Below are positions 48,375 through 57,028 of a DNA stretch of 64,000 nucleotides, in pieces. Source of the DNA: Nocardia salmonicida NBRC 13393 (GTDB lineage Bacteria > Actinomycetota > Actinomycetes > Mycobacteriales > Mycobacteriaceae). Every line of letters begins with the position of its first letter. The stretch's first letter is position 1. The notes beneath the pieces were generated by a model. That model searched no databases, was not told where the DNA came from, and saw only the letters and a program-made list of their open reading frames with translations. The stretch covers positions 1 through 64,000 of the forward strand of contig NZ_BDBR01000016.1 of the NCBI RefSeq assembly GCF_001613085.1, given 5' to 3'. Made by a program: the position numbers and the translations under genes.

Positions 48375-49370
48375 GTGAAACGCAATCCGATGTCCTGTCT
48401 GGCAGCCCTCGCGCTCGCCGTTGCCGCAACGCTCACACTGAGCGCCTGCGGTGACGACGCGGCGACCGGGAGCGCACCCTCGGGTCCGGTCGACCTCAGC
48501 ACCGTCACGCTGAAAGTCGGTGATCAGAAGGCGATTTCGATCGAGGTGCTGCTGAAGGCATCGGGACAGCTGGAGAACCTGCCCTACAAGATCGAATTCT
48601 CCACCTTCACCGCCGGTCTGCCGCTGGTCGAGGCGGCGAGCGCGGGCGGCATCGACATCGCCCAAACCGGCAACACCCCGGTGATCTTCGGCGCGGCCGC
48701 CGACGCCGACATCAAGATCGTCGGCGCGCTCTCGGCGACCGGCAAGGGCGACGCGATCCTGGTCGGCAAGGACTCGACGATCGCCTCCGTCGCGGCGCTG
48801 AAGGGCAAGAAGGTCGCCGTCTACAAGGGCAGCTCGGCCAACGCGAACCTGCTGCTGCAACTGCAGAAGGCTGGCCTGTCGCTGAGCGATGTCGAGCCGG
48901 TCTACCTCGCCCCCGGCGACGGCTACACCGCGCTCACCCGCGGTGACGTCGACGCCTGGGCAACCTGGGACCCCTACACCGCCATCGCGGAAAAGGAGAT
49001 CGGCGCCAAGTCGATCGCCACCGCCGACCAGGCCGCCAACGGCTACAACTTCTGGGTAGCCGGCAACAAGACCGTCGCCGACGCGGGCAAGTCCGCCGCT
49101 CTCGCCGACTTCTTCCAGCGCTACGCCGCCGCCACCAAGTGGTCCTCGGACAACCTCGACGTCTGGTCGACCGAGTACGCAGAACTCACCCAGATCAGCG
49201 TGGACGCCTCCCGCACCACCTGGACCCGCTCGATCAAGGAGCCGATCAAACTGACCGACCAGGTCATCGCCTCCGAGCAGGAGATCGCCGACGCCTTCAC
49301 CAAGGCCAAGGCCATCCCCGGCAAGGTCGACTTCAAGTCCTTCGTCGACACCCGCTTCGACAAGGCGTAA
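48375..49370 (+). CDS. SsuA-like substrate-binding lipoprotein
   Basis: 331 residues. The signal peptide MKRNPMSCLAALALAVAATL ends in a lipobox (TLSA-C) at about residue 25. The periplasmic-binding fold follows: VGDQKAISIEVLLKASGQLE, AASAGGIDIAQTGNTPVIFG, KGKKVAVYKGSSANANLLLQ and DVDAWATWDPYTAIAEKEIG. These are the SsuA/NMT1-type features seen with aliphatic sulfonate and related importers. The GTG start at 48375 is supported by the lipoprotein leader. Only 20 bp separate the stop from that of the convergent beta-ketoacyl synthase. Confidence 0.92.
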   Translation: MKRNPMSCLAALALAVAATLTLSACGDDAATGSAPSGPVDLSTVTLKVGDQKAISIEVLLKASGQLENLPYKIEFSTFTAGLPLVEAASAGGIDIAQTGNTPVIFGAAADADIKIVGALSATGKGDAILVGKDSTIASVAALKGKKVAVYKGSSANANLLLQLQKAGLSLSDVEPVYLAPGDGYTALTRGDVDAWATWDPYTAIAEKEIGAKSIATADQAANGYNFWVAGNKTVADAGKSAALADFFQRYAAATKWSSDNLDVWSTEYAELTQISVDASRTTWTRSIKEPIKLTDQVIASEQEIADAFTKAKAIPGKVDFKSFVDTRFDKA

Positions 49371-49390
49371 CCCTCACCGAAATACCGCCG

Positions 49391-50635
49391 CTACGCTTTT
49401 CCGAACGCGAGCGCGACGTTGTGGCCGCCGAATCCGAACGAGTTGTTGAGCGCGTAGTCGATCCGCTGCGGTCGCGGCGTGCCCGCGACGATATCGAGGT
49501 CTATCGCCGGGTCGGCGTTGTCGAAATTCAGAGTGGGCGGCACTATCTGCTCGCGCAGGCTCAGGATCGTGAGTACCGATTCCAGCGCGCCCACCGCGCC
49601 GATCGAATGACCGAGCGCTGATTTCGGCGCGTACACCGAGGCGTCGGGAGTGACCGCGGTGATGGCCGCGGCCTCGGAGGCATCGCCGACCGAGGTCGAC
49701 GTCGCGTGCGCGTTCACGTGGTCGATATCGGAAATCCGCAGCCCCGCTGTGTGGATCGCCTTGCGCATCGCGCGCGCCGCGCCGGCGCCCGCCGGGTCGG
49801 AGGCCACGATGTGGAAGGCGTCGGAGGTGATGCCCGCGCCGAGCACTCTGGCGTGGATCCGCGCACCACGCGCTGTCGCATGCCGCTCGGATTCGAGCAC
49901 GAGCAGCGCGCCCGCCTCACCGAAGACGAATCCGTCGCGGTCGCGGTCGAACGGACGGGAGGCGCGCTCGGGCTCGTCGTTGCGGGTGCTCATCGCCCGC
50001 ATCATCGCGAAGCCCGCGATGGGAACGGGGTCGATGTGACCCTCGACCCCGCCGGTGACCACCACATCGGCCTCGCCGGTGCTGATCAGCCGCCACGCGT
50101 GCGCGATCGCCTCCGACCCCGACGAGCAGGCCGAAACCGGCGCGAAAACCCCACCCTGCGCGCCGATTTCGAGTCCGACCGTGGCGGCGGGTCCATTGGG
50201 CATCACCATCGGCACGGCCAGTGGAGAGACCTTGCGGTAGCCGCCCGCCCGCATCGCGTCGACGGCATCGATCAGCGCGTCCCCGCCGCCGAGGCCGGTA
50301 CCGATGGCCACGGCCAGCCGCTCACGGTCGACTTCCGGCGTGCCCGCCGCCTGCCAGACCTGTCTGCCGAGGGTGAGGGCCATCCGTTCGACATAGGAGT
50401 GCCTGCGCTGCTCGATCCGCGTGAGCTCGGCATCGGGCGAGGTGACCAATGGCCCGCCGATGCGCACCGGCAGATCGTGTTCCGCGAGGAATTCCGCGGG
50501 TAGAGCGCGGATTCCGCTCTCGCCACGCAGCAGCCGCGACCAGGTCTCGTCCATGGTGTCGGCCAGTGCTGTGGTCGCCGCGTACGCAGTCACCACGACG
50601 CCGTCCCGAGTTTCTGAAGCGATCGGTACAGTCAT
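49391..50635 (-). CDS. KasA/KasB-type beta-ketoacyl-ACP synthase
   Basis: A 414-residue FabF/KAS-II condensing enzyme. The catalytic triad sits at Cys170 (VSACSSGSEA), His310 (NAHATSTSVGD) and His343 (LGHSIGAVGA), with Lys338 before it. These are within one or two residues of M. tuberculosis KasA numbering (Cys171, His311, Lys340, His345). It elongates meromycolate-type acyl-AcpM chains in FAS-II. It is not in a fabD-acpM-kas operon; it stands alone, divergent from a TetR gene, suggesting a regulated extra paralogue. The ATG at 50635 starts MTVPIASETRDGVVVTAYA. Upstream in-frame extension covers the operator and is rejected. Confidence 0.92.
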   Translation of the reverse strand: MTVPIASETRDGVVVTAYAATTALADTMDETWSRLLRGESGIRALPAEFLAEHDLPVRIGGPLVTSPDAELTRIEQRRHSYVERMALTLGRQVWQAAGTPEVDRERLAVAIGTGLGGGDALIDAVDAMRAGGYRKVSPLAVPMVMPNGPAATVGLEIGAQGGVFAPVSACSSGSEAIAHAWRLISTGEADVVVTGGVEGHIDPVPIAGFAMMRAMSTRNDEPERASRPFDRDRDGFVFGEAGALLVLESERHATARGARIHARVLGAGITSDAFHIVASDPAGAGAARAMRKAIHTAGLRISDIDHVNAHATSTSVGDASEAAAITAVTPDASVYAPKSALGHSIGAVGALESVLTILSLREQIVPPTLNFDNADPAIDLDIVAGTPRPQRIDYALNNSFGFGGHNVALAFGKA

Positions 50636-50649
50636 GATGTCATGAATAC

Positions 50650-50667
50650 CTGTAGCACTCGCTACAG
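50650..50667. promoter_or_regulatory. TetR operator between kas and tetR
   Basis: CTGTAGC-ACTC-GCTACAG is a perfect 7+7 bp inverted repeat. It sits in the 39-bp gap between the divergent starts of the KAS gene (50635) and TetR gene (50675), so one bound dimer could silence both. Confidence 0.75.
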
Positions 50668-50674
50668 TCAACCC

Positions 50675-51235
50675 ATGGCCCGTCCTCTCGACCACCGCAA
50701 GCGCGCCGAGATGCTGGCCGGCGTCGTCGCCTATATCGCGTCGCACGGCTTGGCCGAGCTCTCGCTGCGACCGCTGGCCGCGGCGCTCGGGACCAGCTCG
50801 CGCATGCTGATCTACTACTTCGGAACCAAGGAAGAACTACTGGTCCAGGCTTTGGCGACACAGCGACCCGACCTTGCCGCGCTGTTCGCCGACATCGTGG
50901 AGCCCGCGCAGCTACTCGAGCGGCTGATCGGCTTCTTCGACTTGAATTCCGATGGTGCCGAAGCCGACAGCGTGCGGGTGCTGCTGCAGGTGCTCGGTGC
51001 CGCGTGTGCCCCCGGCTCGCCGTACCAGGACTACGCCAACGCCGCGATCGCCACCTTTGTCACCGAACTCGCCGCCGCGCTCCGCCGGACCGGGCTGGCC
51101 GAGGATCCCGAGGTGGTGTCCACGCTGCTGGTCTCGGGATTACGCGGCATCATCCAGGACCGTGTGATCACGGGCGACCGGGAACGCACGGGCCGCGCCG
51201 CGCGCACCCTCATCGAGGCGGTCCTGCCCGGCTGA
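50675..51235 (+). CDS. TetR-family regulator next to kas
   Basis: 186 residues. HTH: RKRAEMLAGVVAYIASHGLA, ELSLRPLAAALGTSSRMLIY and YFGTKEELLVQALATQRPDL (about 8-60). The compact ligand domain ends ARTLIEAVLPG. The start at ATG 50675 follows the operator by 7 bp, so the mRNA is probably leaderless; an ATG at 50642 would encode the operator. Inferred to control itself and the KAS gene, perhaps in response to acyl chains. Confidence 0.88.
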   Translation: MARPLDHRKRAEMLAGVVAYIASHGLAELSLRPLAAALGTSSRMLIYYFGTKEELLVQALATQRPDLAALFADIVEPAQLLERLIGFFDLNSDGAEADSVRVLLQVLGAACAPGSPYQDYANAAIATFVTELAAALRRTGLAEDPEVVSTLLVSGLRGIIQDRVITGDRERTGRAARTLIEAVLPG

Positions 51236-51372
51236 GCACCCGTCGGTGATCGGCCAGAGTCGGCCTTCGCGTGCTCGGATCGCGGCCGGACCTGCCGCGA
51301 GCGTTGCGGGGCGGGCACCACTGTTGTGGGTAGCTTGTCGTCAACGGAGTCGAGGGCCGAGCGGTCGGTGAG

Positions 51373-52902
51373 GTGGCCAGGGTGAGCGAAGCGCGGGACG
51401 AGTCCTACGGGTCGGTGCGCTGGGTGATGCTCGGGGTGTTGTGCGCCAGCCTGTTGCTGGTGGCGATGGATGCCACGATTCTCAATGTCGCGTTGCCGTC
51501 GCTGATCGAGGATTTGCAGGTCGGGCCGCTGGAACAGCTGTGGATCATCGATATCTACGGGCTCGTGCTCGGCGGACTGCTCATCACCACCGGTGCGCTC
51601 GGTGACCGGGTGGGGCGAAAGCTGTTGTTCATCAGCGGGTTCGTGCTGTTCGGCATCGCTTCGGTGGTCGCGGCCACCGCCGGGAGCTCGGCCCAGTTGA
51701 TCGGCGGGCGGGTATTGCTCGGGATCGGCGGTGCGATGGTGATGCCGTCGACGCTGTCGCTGATCCGCAACATCTTCACCGACGTGCGCGAACGCACCAT
51801 GGCCATCGGGATCTGGGCGGCGGTCGCCGGTGTCGGCGCCACGGTCGGGCCCATCGTCGGTGGGTTCCTCGTCGAGCACTTCGGGTGGGCGTCGGCGTTC
51901 TGGCTCAATGTGCCGGTGGTGGTCGTGACGGTGGTGGTGGGGCTGTGGGTGTTGCCGGAATACCGTGCGCCGCAGGCGGGCAGCCTGGACTGGTTCGCCG
52001 CGGCGCTGTCGGTGGCGGGCATCGTCTGTCTGGCGTGGGGCATCAAGCACCTCGCGAAAGGTGAAGCGAGTGAGGTGGACTGGACGATCCTGGTCATCGG
52101 CATCGCCGCGCTGGCCTGGTTCACCCGCCGTCAGCTCACCGCCACCGACCCGCTCCTCGACGTGCGGCTGTTCCGCAACGGCGCGTTCACCGCGGCGGCC
52201 GTCGCGACGCTGCTGGCCATGATGGCGATCGGCGCGGCCATGTTCCTGATCTCGATGTGGCTGCAATACGTCCACGGCTACAGCCCGTCGCAGGCGGGCA
52301 TCCGGATGTTGCCCGCCGCGCTCACGCTGCTCACCGCGTCCCTGCTCACGCCGTTTCTGATGGAGAAGTTCGGTGTCCGCGCGGTGCTCGCTTTCGGTCT
52401 CGGCGCTGTTGCGCTGGGCTTCCTGCTGTTGGCGGTGAGTCCGGAACCCACCACCTATCCGGTGGTGGCGCTGGTGCTGGTGTCGTTCGGTCTCGGCGAC
52501 GGCATGGCCGTGACGGCGGCGGCCGCCGTCCTGGTCGGCGCCGTGCCCGCGGACCGGGCGGGCCAGGCGGGTGCGGTGGAGGAGACCAACTACGAGGTCG
52601 GCGTCGGTTTCGGCGTCGCCCTGCTCGGCAGTCTGCACGCCAGGATCTTCAGTCAGCACATGACGGGCCTTCCCGTCACCGCCGACAAACTGGACCAGGC
52701 GAGCGGTTCGATCGGCGGGGCGGCCGAGGTGGCCACCGACCTCCCCGAACCCGCCCGCAGCGAACTCGCCCATGCCGCCGGCCATGCCTTCGACGTCGCC
52801 CTCACCACCACGTCCTACATCTCGGCCGCCGTCGTCGCGGTGGTGGCTGTCGGCACGGTCTGGCTGGTCCCGAAAGGCTTCCGCGTCACCGGCGACCACT
52901 GA
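51373..52902 (+). CDS. MFS drug exporter, DHA2 (14-helix) family
   Basis: 509 residues, 14 hydrophobic segments. VAMDATILNVALPSLIEDLQ is the DHA2 helix-1 motif D1. GALGDRVGRKLLF is motif A, and WAAVAGVGATVGPIVGGFLV is the antiporter motif C. The C-terminal half has GSLHARIFSQHMTG and a final helix ending in WLVPKGFRVT. It is EmrB/QacA-like: proton-driven export of hydrophobic compounds. The start is GTG 51373 or GTG 51382 (MSEARDESYGS). It lies 137 bp after tetR, same direction, and is not obviously part of that unit. Confidence 0.92.
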   Translation: MARVSEARDESYGSVRWVMLGVLCASLLLVAMDATILNVALPSLIEDLQVGPLEQLWIIDIYGLVLGGLLITTGALGDRVGRKLLFISGFVLFGIASVVAATAGSSAQLIGGRVLLGIGGAMVMPSTLSLIRNIFTDVRERTMAIGIWAAVAGVGATVGPIVGGFLVEHFGWASAFWLNVPVVVVTVVVGLWVLPEYRAPQAGSLDWFAAALSVAGIVCLAWGIKHLAKGEASEVDWTILVIGIAALAWFTRRQLTATDPLLDVRLFRNGAFTAAAVATLLAMMAIGAAMFLISMWLQYVHGYSPSQAGIRMLPAALTLLTASLLTPFLMEKFGVRAVLAFGLGAVALGFLLLAVSPEPTTYPVVALVLVSFGLGDGMAVTAAAAVLVGAVPADRAGQAGAVEETNYEVGVGFGVALLGSLHARIFSQHMTGLPVTADKLDQASGSIGGAAEVATDLPEPARSELAHAAGHAFDVALTTTSYISAAVVAVVAVGTVWLVPKGFRVTGDH

Positions 52903-52927
52903 GGCCGCACCCTTGACGCAACCCAAA

Positions 52928-52964
52928 GGTTGCAATACTCTGAGTTGCAACCAGTCAGTTGCAA
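52928..52964 (+). promoter_or_regulatory. ArsR-type operator with three TTGCAA half-sites
   Basis: GGTTGCAA (52928-52935) and TTGCAACC (52945-52952) form a perfect 8-bp inverted repeat with a 9-bp spacer. A further GTTGCAA lies at 52958-52964. They cover the promoter of the AHSA1-arsR unit, 17 bp before its start, so the ArsR protein encoded there is the likely binder. Confidence 0.72.
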
Positions 52965-52980
52965 TATATGAGGAGGCATC

Positions 52981-53412
52981 ATGGGATTCCCTGATCAGAT
53001 CGTCCGGACCGTCGAGCTCGCGCATCCGCCCGCCAAGGTATGGGCGGCCATCACCACCGCGGAAGGGCTGGGGAGCTGGTTCGGCAATACCGCCGAGATC
53101 GACCTGCGGCCGGGTGGCGACATGCGAATGACCTGGAAGGAAGGGTTCGCCGCCGACATACGGGTGGAGCGGGTCGAGGAGCCCTCGGTGTTCGGCTACA
53201 CCTGGCCGATCAACGGACTGCCCGACGACGACCCGCGACGCACCTATGTCGAATTCAGCCTCGAGCCGGTCGGCGACGGCACCCGGCTGACCGTCACCGA
53301 GACCGGCTTCGCCCAGCTGCCCGACGAGGCGCACAAGGAGGCCTTCGAGGGCAATGTCGGGGGCTGGAAGAGCGAGCTGGGCGAGCTCGTCGAGTACCTC
53401 GATGCGGCCTGA
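52981..53412 (+). CDS. AHSA1/SRPBCC-domain protein
   Basis: 143 residues. The AHSA1 START-like fold is seen as IVRTVELAHPPAKVWAAITT, LGSWFGNTAEIDLRPGGDMR and the closing LTVTETGFAQLPDE ... GWKSELGELVEYLD. These proteins bind hydrophobic ligands or act as polyketide-cyclase-like domains. GAGGAGG lies 6 bp before the ATG. Its 3' end overlaps arsR by 11 bp. A second SRPBCC gene follows arsR, giving a three-gene operon of the common ArsR/AHSA1 type. Confidence 0.9.
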   Translation: MGFPDQIVRTVELAHPPAKVWAAITTAEGLGSWFGNTAEIDLRPGGDMRMTWKEGFAADIRVERVEEPSVFGYTWPINGLPDDDPRRTYVEFSLEPVGDGTRLTVTETGFAQLPDEAHKEAFEGNVGGWKSELGELVEYLDAA

Positions 53413-53731
53413 GCTGGAGGCCACCGCCGAACGGGTCTTCGTCGCGCTGGCCGATCCGAGCAGGCGGTCGGTACTGGCCGCACTCGCCGCGCACGGTCCG
53501 GCCACCGCGACCGACCTCGCCGATCGGCTGCCCATCACCCGGCAGGCGATCGCGAAACACCTTGCCCTGCTTGCGGACGCGGGCCTGGTGATCGCGGAAC
53601 CAGGGGAGCGGCGGCGCGTGCGCTACCGCCTCGATTCCGCCCCGATGCAAGTGGCACAACAATTCCTGGCCGCCATGGCCCGCGACTGGGACAGGCCATT
53701 CGACGCCCTCCGGAAGTACTTGGACGGCTGA
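53402..53731 (+). CDS. ArsR-family regulator
   Basis: A 109-residue winged-helix protein: RVFVALADPSRRSVLAALAA, then the HTH ATATDLADRLPITRQAIAKH and LALLADAGLVIAEPGERRRV, ending in a helix with RPFDALRKYLDG. There are no Cys metal sites, so it belongs to the non-metal ArsR group (SdpR-like) usually paired with AHSA1 genes. The ATG at 53402 lies inside the end of the AHSA1 gene. Autoregulation through the TTGCAA sites is likely. Confidence 0.9.
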   Translation: MRPELEATAERVFVALADPSRRSVLAALAAHGPATATDLADRLPITRQAIAKHLALLADAGLVIAEPGERRRVRYRLDSAPMQVAQQFLAAMARDWDRPFDALRKYLDG

Positions 53732-53746
53732 ACCGAAGGAAAAACT

Positions 53747-54253
53747 ATGAGCGACAACAACTTCACCGCGACCACCACCGTCCACGCGAGTCGCGAGGAA
53801 GCGTTCGCGGCGATCAACAACGTCCGCGGCTGGTGGAACGAAACCATCGAAGGAGCCACCGGCACCGTCGGCGACAGCTACCGCTTCGAGGTCCCCGGCG
53901 CCCACCGCTGCACGATGACCACCACCGAGTCGATCCCCGGCGAGCGCCTGGTCTGGCACGTCACCGACGCCCACATGTCTTTCATCGCGGACACCGCCGA
54001 ATGGGAGGGCACCGACGTGGTTTTCGACCTCATCGACCGTGACGGTGCCACCGAGATCCGCTTCACCCATGTGGGTTTGCGGCCCGCCGACGAATGCTAC
54101 GAAGTGTGCGCCAATGCCTGGGGCGGCTATATCACCAAGAGCCTGTACGAGCTGATCACCACCGGCACCGGTGACCCGTTCCGTACCGACAGCACCTTCG
54201 ATTCCGAACTACTCAAGCATGGCAACACCGACCTGGTGAAGCCGCGTCACTGA
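53747..54253 (+). CDS. SRPBCC-domain protein
   Basis: 168 residues. NFTATTTVHASREEAFAAIN, VRGWWNETIEGATG and TTTESIPGERLVWHVTDAHM belong to the AHSA1-like SRPBCC fold; ATEIRFTHVGLRPADECYEV closes it. It differs from the first SRPBCC protein of the operon and has a longer C-terminal tail (FDSELLKHGNTDLVKPRH). GAAGGA precedes the ATG by 7 bp. Only 15 bp separate it from arsR, so it is the third gene of this unit. Ligand unknown. Confidence 0.9.
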   Translation: MSDNNFTATTTVHASREEAFAAINNVRGWWNETIEGATGTVGDSYRFEVPGAHRCTMTTTESIPGERLVWHVTDAHMSFIADTAEWEGTDVVFDLIDRDGATEIRFTHVGLRPADECYEVCANAWGGYITKSLYELITTGTGDPFRTDSTFDSELLKHGNTDLVKPRH

Positions 54254-54283
54254 GTCCCGCGACCCCGCGAGATCCGGCTGCCG

Positions 54284-55075
54284 CTAGCGCGGTGCCAGCA
54301 GCAGCGTTTGGGTGCTGCGACCCAACGGCCCGGTCTCGTCGAACAGCGCGGATTCGGCGAGGCCGATGCCGTGCGGCTGCGGATGGGTGACCGCGTCGAG
54401 GCACACCCACTCGCCCACCGGCTGACGATGCAGGGTGACGATGAGGTCGGTATTGATGAACAGGTATTTCGACCAATCGAGGACCGAGCTGACCCCGTTG
54501 CCCGAATCAGCGGCGGCCAGTGCGCGTTCCAGCGGACTCGGGGTCGTGCCCGCGACGATCGGGTACTTCAACCGGATCCAGCAGACCGCAGGGCCCGGTG
54601 CGGCGAAAGAGCCCGCGTTGAATCGATATTCGATGCCGGTGTGGAAACCGATCTCCTGATCTGTCGGAAACTGCTCCGGCTCGGCCGCCGCGGGCGGCGG
54701 CCTGGTGCCGGTCGGCAGGAACTCGGTGGGCAGATCGAGAGGCGTCTCGGCGATCTTGAGCCGCCACGCGTTGGCCTGCATCACCGGCCCGCGCTCCGAC
54801 GACAAGGTCGCCTCGATCAGTTCGACACTGCGCCCCGACCGCACCACCCTCGCCTGCGCGGTGAGCGGAGCCAGCGGTACCGGCCCGAGAATCTCGACGG
54901 CGACCCGTCCGACCTGGAACCCCGGTCGCGGCTCACATCGCTCGATCACATGCCCGAGCAGCGCCGACGGCGGTCCGGCATGCTGCGCGTCCGGCGACCA
55001 CGGGCCTCGGGTCAGCTCGGTCGAGAGGTATCGGTTCGGGTCCGCGGGGTCTCGGCGGTAGAAGGCATCGGCCAC
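54284..55075 (-). CDS. Acyl-CoA thioesterase-like double-hotdog protein
   Basis: 263 residues. The N-terminal hotdog has TRGPWSPDAQHAGPPSALLG and VGRVAVEILGPVPLAPLTAQ, with VRSGRSVELIEATLSSERGP. The second half holds WIRLKYPIVAGTTPSPLERA, DSGNGVSSVLDWSKYLFINT and a TesB-like HRQPVGEWVCLDAVTHPQPHG. The family is TesB-like acyl-CoA thioesterase/TE-like domain. The start is GTG 55075 (MADAFYRRD). It is separated from thiC by the thiC terminator. It is transcribed toward and convergent with the SRPBCC operon. Confidence 0.88.
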   Translation of the reverse strand: MADAFYRRDPADPNRYLSTELTRGPWSPDAQHAGPPSALLGHVIERCEPRPGFQVGRVAVEILGPVPLAPLTAQARVVRSGRSVELIEATLSSERGPVMQANAWRLKIAETPLDLPTEFLPTGTRPPPAAAEPEQFPTDQEIGFHTGIEYRFNAGSFAAPGPAVCWIRLKYPIVAGTTPSPLERALAAADSGNGVSSVLDWSKYLFINTDLIVTLHRQPVGEWVCLDAVTHPQPHGIGLAESALFDETGPLGRSTQTLLLAPR

Positions 55076-55132
55076 CCGGCCGACGTTACCCCGCGCAACG
55101 ATCCCGGGCAGCCGTGGTGCTCCAGCGAGGGC

Positions 55133-55167
55133 GACGCCCGCCCGATCGCGGCGATCGGACGGGCGTC
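55133..55167 (-). terminator. Terminator after thiC
   Basis: A 16-bp stem with one mismatch (55133-55148 with 55152-55167) and a 3-nt loop, 20 bp past the thiC stop on the leftward transcript and 58 bp before the thioesterase start. Confidence 0.75.
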
Positions 55168-55186
55168 GGCGGTGGTGGAGCAGTGG

Positions 55187-56836
55187 TCAGGAGACGACCG
55201 GGAGGTACACCTTGCTGCCCTGGTCGGCGAACTCGGCGGACTTCTCGGCCATGCCCGCCTCGATCGCGGCCACATCGGTGAGCCCCTGCTTCTCCGCGTA
55301 CTCGCGCACGTCGGCGGAGATGCGCATCGAGCAGAACTTCGGACCGCACATCGAGCAGAAGTGGGCGGTCTTGGCGGGCTCGGCGGGCATCGTCTCGTCG
55401 TGGTACTCGCGGGCGGTGTCGGGATCGAGCGAGAGCGCGAACTGGTCGTGCCAGCGGAATTCGAAACGGGCCTTGGACAATTCGTTGTCGCGGTCCTGGG
55501 CGTGCGGGTGTCCCTTGGCGAGGTCGGCGGCGTGGGCGGCGATCTTGTAGGTGATCACGCCGACCTTGACGTCGTCGCGGTTGGGCAGACCGAGGTGCTC
55601 CTTGGGCGTGACGTAACAGAGCATCGCGGTGCCCGCCTGGGCGATGATCGCGGCGCCGATGGCCGAGGTGATGTGGTCGTAGGCGGGCGCGATATCGGTG
55701 GCCAGCGGGCCGAGGGTGTAGAACGGCGCCTCTTCGCAGAGCTCTTCCTCGAGCTTCACGTTCTCGACGATCTTGTGCATCGGCACGTGGCCGGGGCCTT
55801 CGATCATCACCTGCACGCCATAGGATTTCGCGATCTTGGTGAGCTCGCCGAGGGTCCGGAGTTCGGCGAACTGGGCCTCGTCGTTGGCGTCGGCGATGGA
55901 GCCGGGACGCAGGCCGTCTCCGAGAGAGAAGGTCACGTCGTACTTCGCCAGGATCTCGCACAGCTCACGGAAGTGCGTGTACAGGAACGATTCCTGGTGA
56001 TGCGCCAAACACCAAGCGGCCATGATGGATCCACCGCGCGAGACGATGCCGGTGACGCGCTTGGCGGTGAGCGGGATGTAGCGCAGCAGCACGCCCGCGT
56101 GCACGGTCATGTAGTCGACGCCCTGCTCGCACTGCTCGATCACGGTGTCGCGGTACATCTCCCAGGTGAGCTTGGTGGGATCGCCGTTCACCTTCTCCAG
56201 CGCCTGATAGATCGGAACGGTGCCGATCGGGACCGGGGAATTGCGCAGGATCCACTCGCGCGTCTCGTGGATGTTCTTGCCGGTGGACAGGTCCATGATG
56301 GTGTCGGCGCCCCAGCGTGCGGCCCACACCATCTTCTCGACCTCTTCGGCGATCGACGACGACACCGCCGAGTTGCCGATATTGGCATTGATCTTGACCA
56401 GGAACTTCTTGCCGATGATGGTCGGCTCGAGCTCAGGGTGGTTGTGGTTGGCCGGGATCACCGCGCGACCGAGGGCGACCTCGTCACGCACCAGCTCGGG
56501 CGAGACACCCTCGCGGGCGGCGATGAACCGCATCTCGGGGGTGATGATGCCCTGGCGAGCCCAGGCGAGCTGGGTCGGCGGGCCGTCGACGGAGGGGGTG
56601 TCCCATTCGTCGCGCAGTTTCGGCAGGCCGGCATCGAGGTCGATCACCGCGTTGTCGTCGGTGTACGGGCCGGAGGTATCGAACACGTCGAAGTGTTCGC
56701 CGTTCGTGAGGTTGATCCGGCGGACCGGAATCCGCAGGCCGTCGACCTCTTGGTAGTGCTTGACGCTGCCCTGGATCGGCCCCGTGGTGACGGTGTCGAC
56801 GGGGGTGCCCCCGGTGGAAGACGTGGCTGTGCCCAT
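55187..56836 (-). CDS. thiC: Phosphomethylpyrimidine synthase
   Basis: 549 residues. A radical-SAM enzyme of the ThiC family that converts aminoimidazole ribotide to HMP-phosphate. The C-terminal cluster motif CX2CX4C is FCSMCGPKFCSM. Conserved body segments are KINANIGNSAVSSSIAEEVE, WGADTIMDLSTGKNIHETRE, VSRGGSIMAAWCLAHHQESF and GDGLRPGSIADANDEAQFAE. A TPP riboswitch precedes it. It is monocistronic, with its own terminator. Together with ThiD it supplies the pyrimidine half of thiamine to ThiE. Confidence 0.97.
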   Translation of the reverse strand: MGTATSSTGGTPVDTVTTGPIQGSVKHYQEVDGLRIPVRRINLTNGEHFDVFDTSGPYTDDNAVIDLDAGLPKLRDEWDTPSVDGPPTQLAWARQGIITPEMRFIAAREGVSPELVRDEVALGRAVIPANHNHPELEPTIIGKKFLVKINANIGNSAVSSSIAEEVEKMVWAARWGADTIMDLSTGKNIHETREWILRNSPVPIGTVPIYQALEKVNGDPTKLTWEMYRDTVIEQCEQGVDYMTVHAGVLLRYIPLTAKRVTGIVSRGGSIMAAWCLAHHQESFLYTHFRELCEILAKYDVTFSLGDGLRPGSIADANDEAQFAELRTLGELTKIAKSYGVQVMIEGPGHVPMHKIVENVKLEEELCEEAPFYTLGPLATDIAPAYDHITSAIGAAIIAQAGTAMLCYVTPKEHLGLPNRDDVKVGVITYKIAAHAADLAKGHPHAQDRDNELSKARFEFRWHDQFALSLDPDTAREYHDETMPAEPAKTAHFCSMCGPKFCSMRISADVREYAEKQGLTDVAAIEAGMAEKSAEFADQGSKVYLPVVS

Positions 56837-56845
56837 GACTGTTCC

Positions 56846-56942
56846 TCCCTACGCCGGCATTACCCGGTCAGGTTCATACGGTCGACGGCCCTGAACGCCC
56901 GATGAGGCTAGCCGTCCTCTCAGCCCGCTGGTGCGAGCCCCC
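56846..56942 (-). promoter_or_regulatory. TPP riboswitch of thiC
   Basis: Read on the minus strand, the leader contains the THI-box core: GGGGGC and GGGCTGAGAGGAC (CUGAGA core), then TGAACCTGACCGGGTAATGC and CCGGCGTAGGGA. This is the full two-arm thiamine-pyrophosphate aptamer. It ends 10 bp upstream of the thiC ATG, so control is probably translational, by hiding the ribosome-binding site GGGAGGAAC. Confidence 0.95.
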
Positions 56943-57028
56943 GTTGGTGTGAATTGCCCCGCCGACGTTACCCGCCGGGGATCGCGACCCGCCCGGGGAC
57001 AGCCGGACGGGTCGCGCGCGAGCGCTCG

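Noticed and set aside
51031..53538. An 835-codon open frame on the minus strand opposite the MFS, AHSA1 and tetR genes
   Set aside because: Shadow of high-GC coding on the plus strand; low-complexity Arg/Gly/His-rich composition and no family resemblance.
54308..56905. An 865-codon plus-strand frame opposite thiC and the thioesterase gene
   Set aside because: Antisense shadow of recognised enzymes; composition is unnatural and it would cross the TPP riboswitch.
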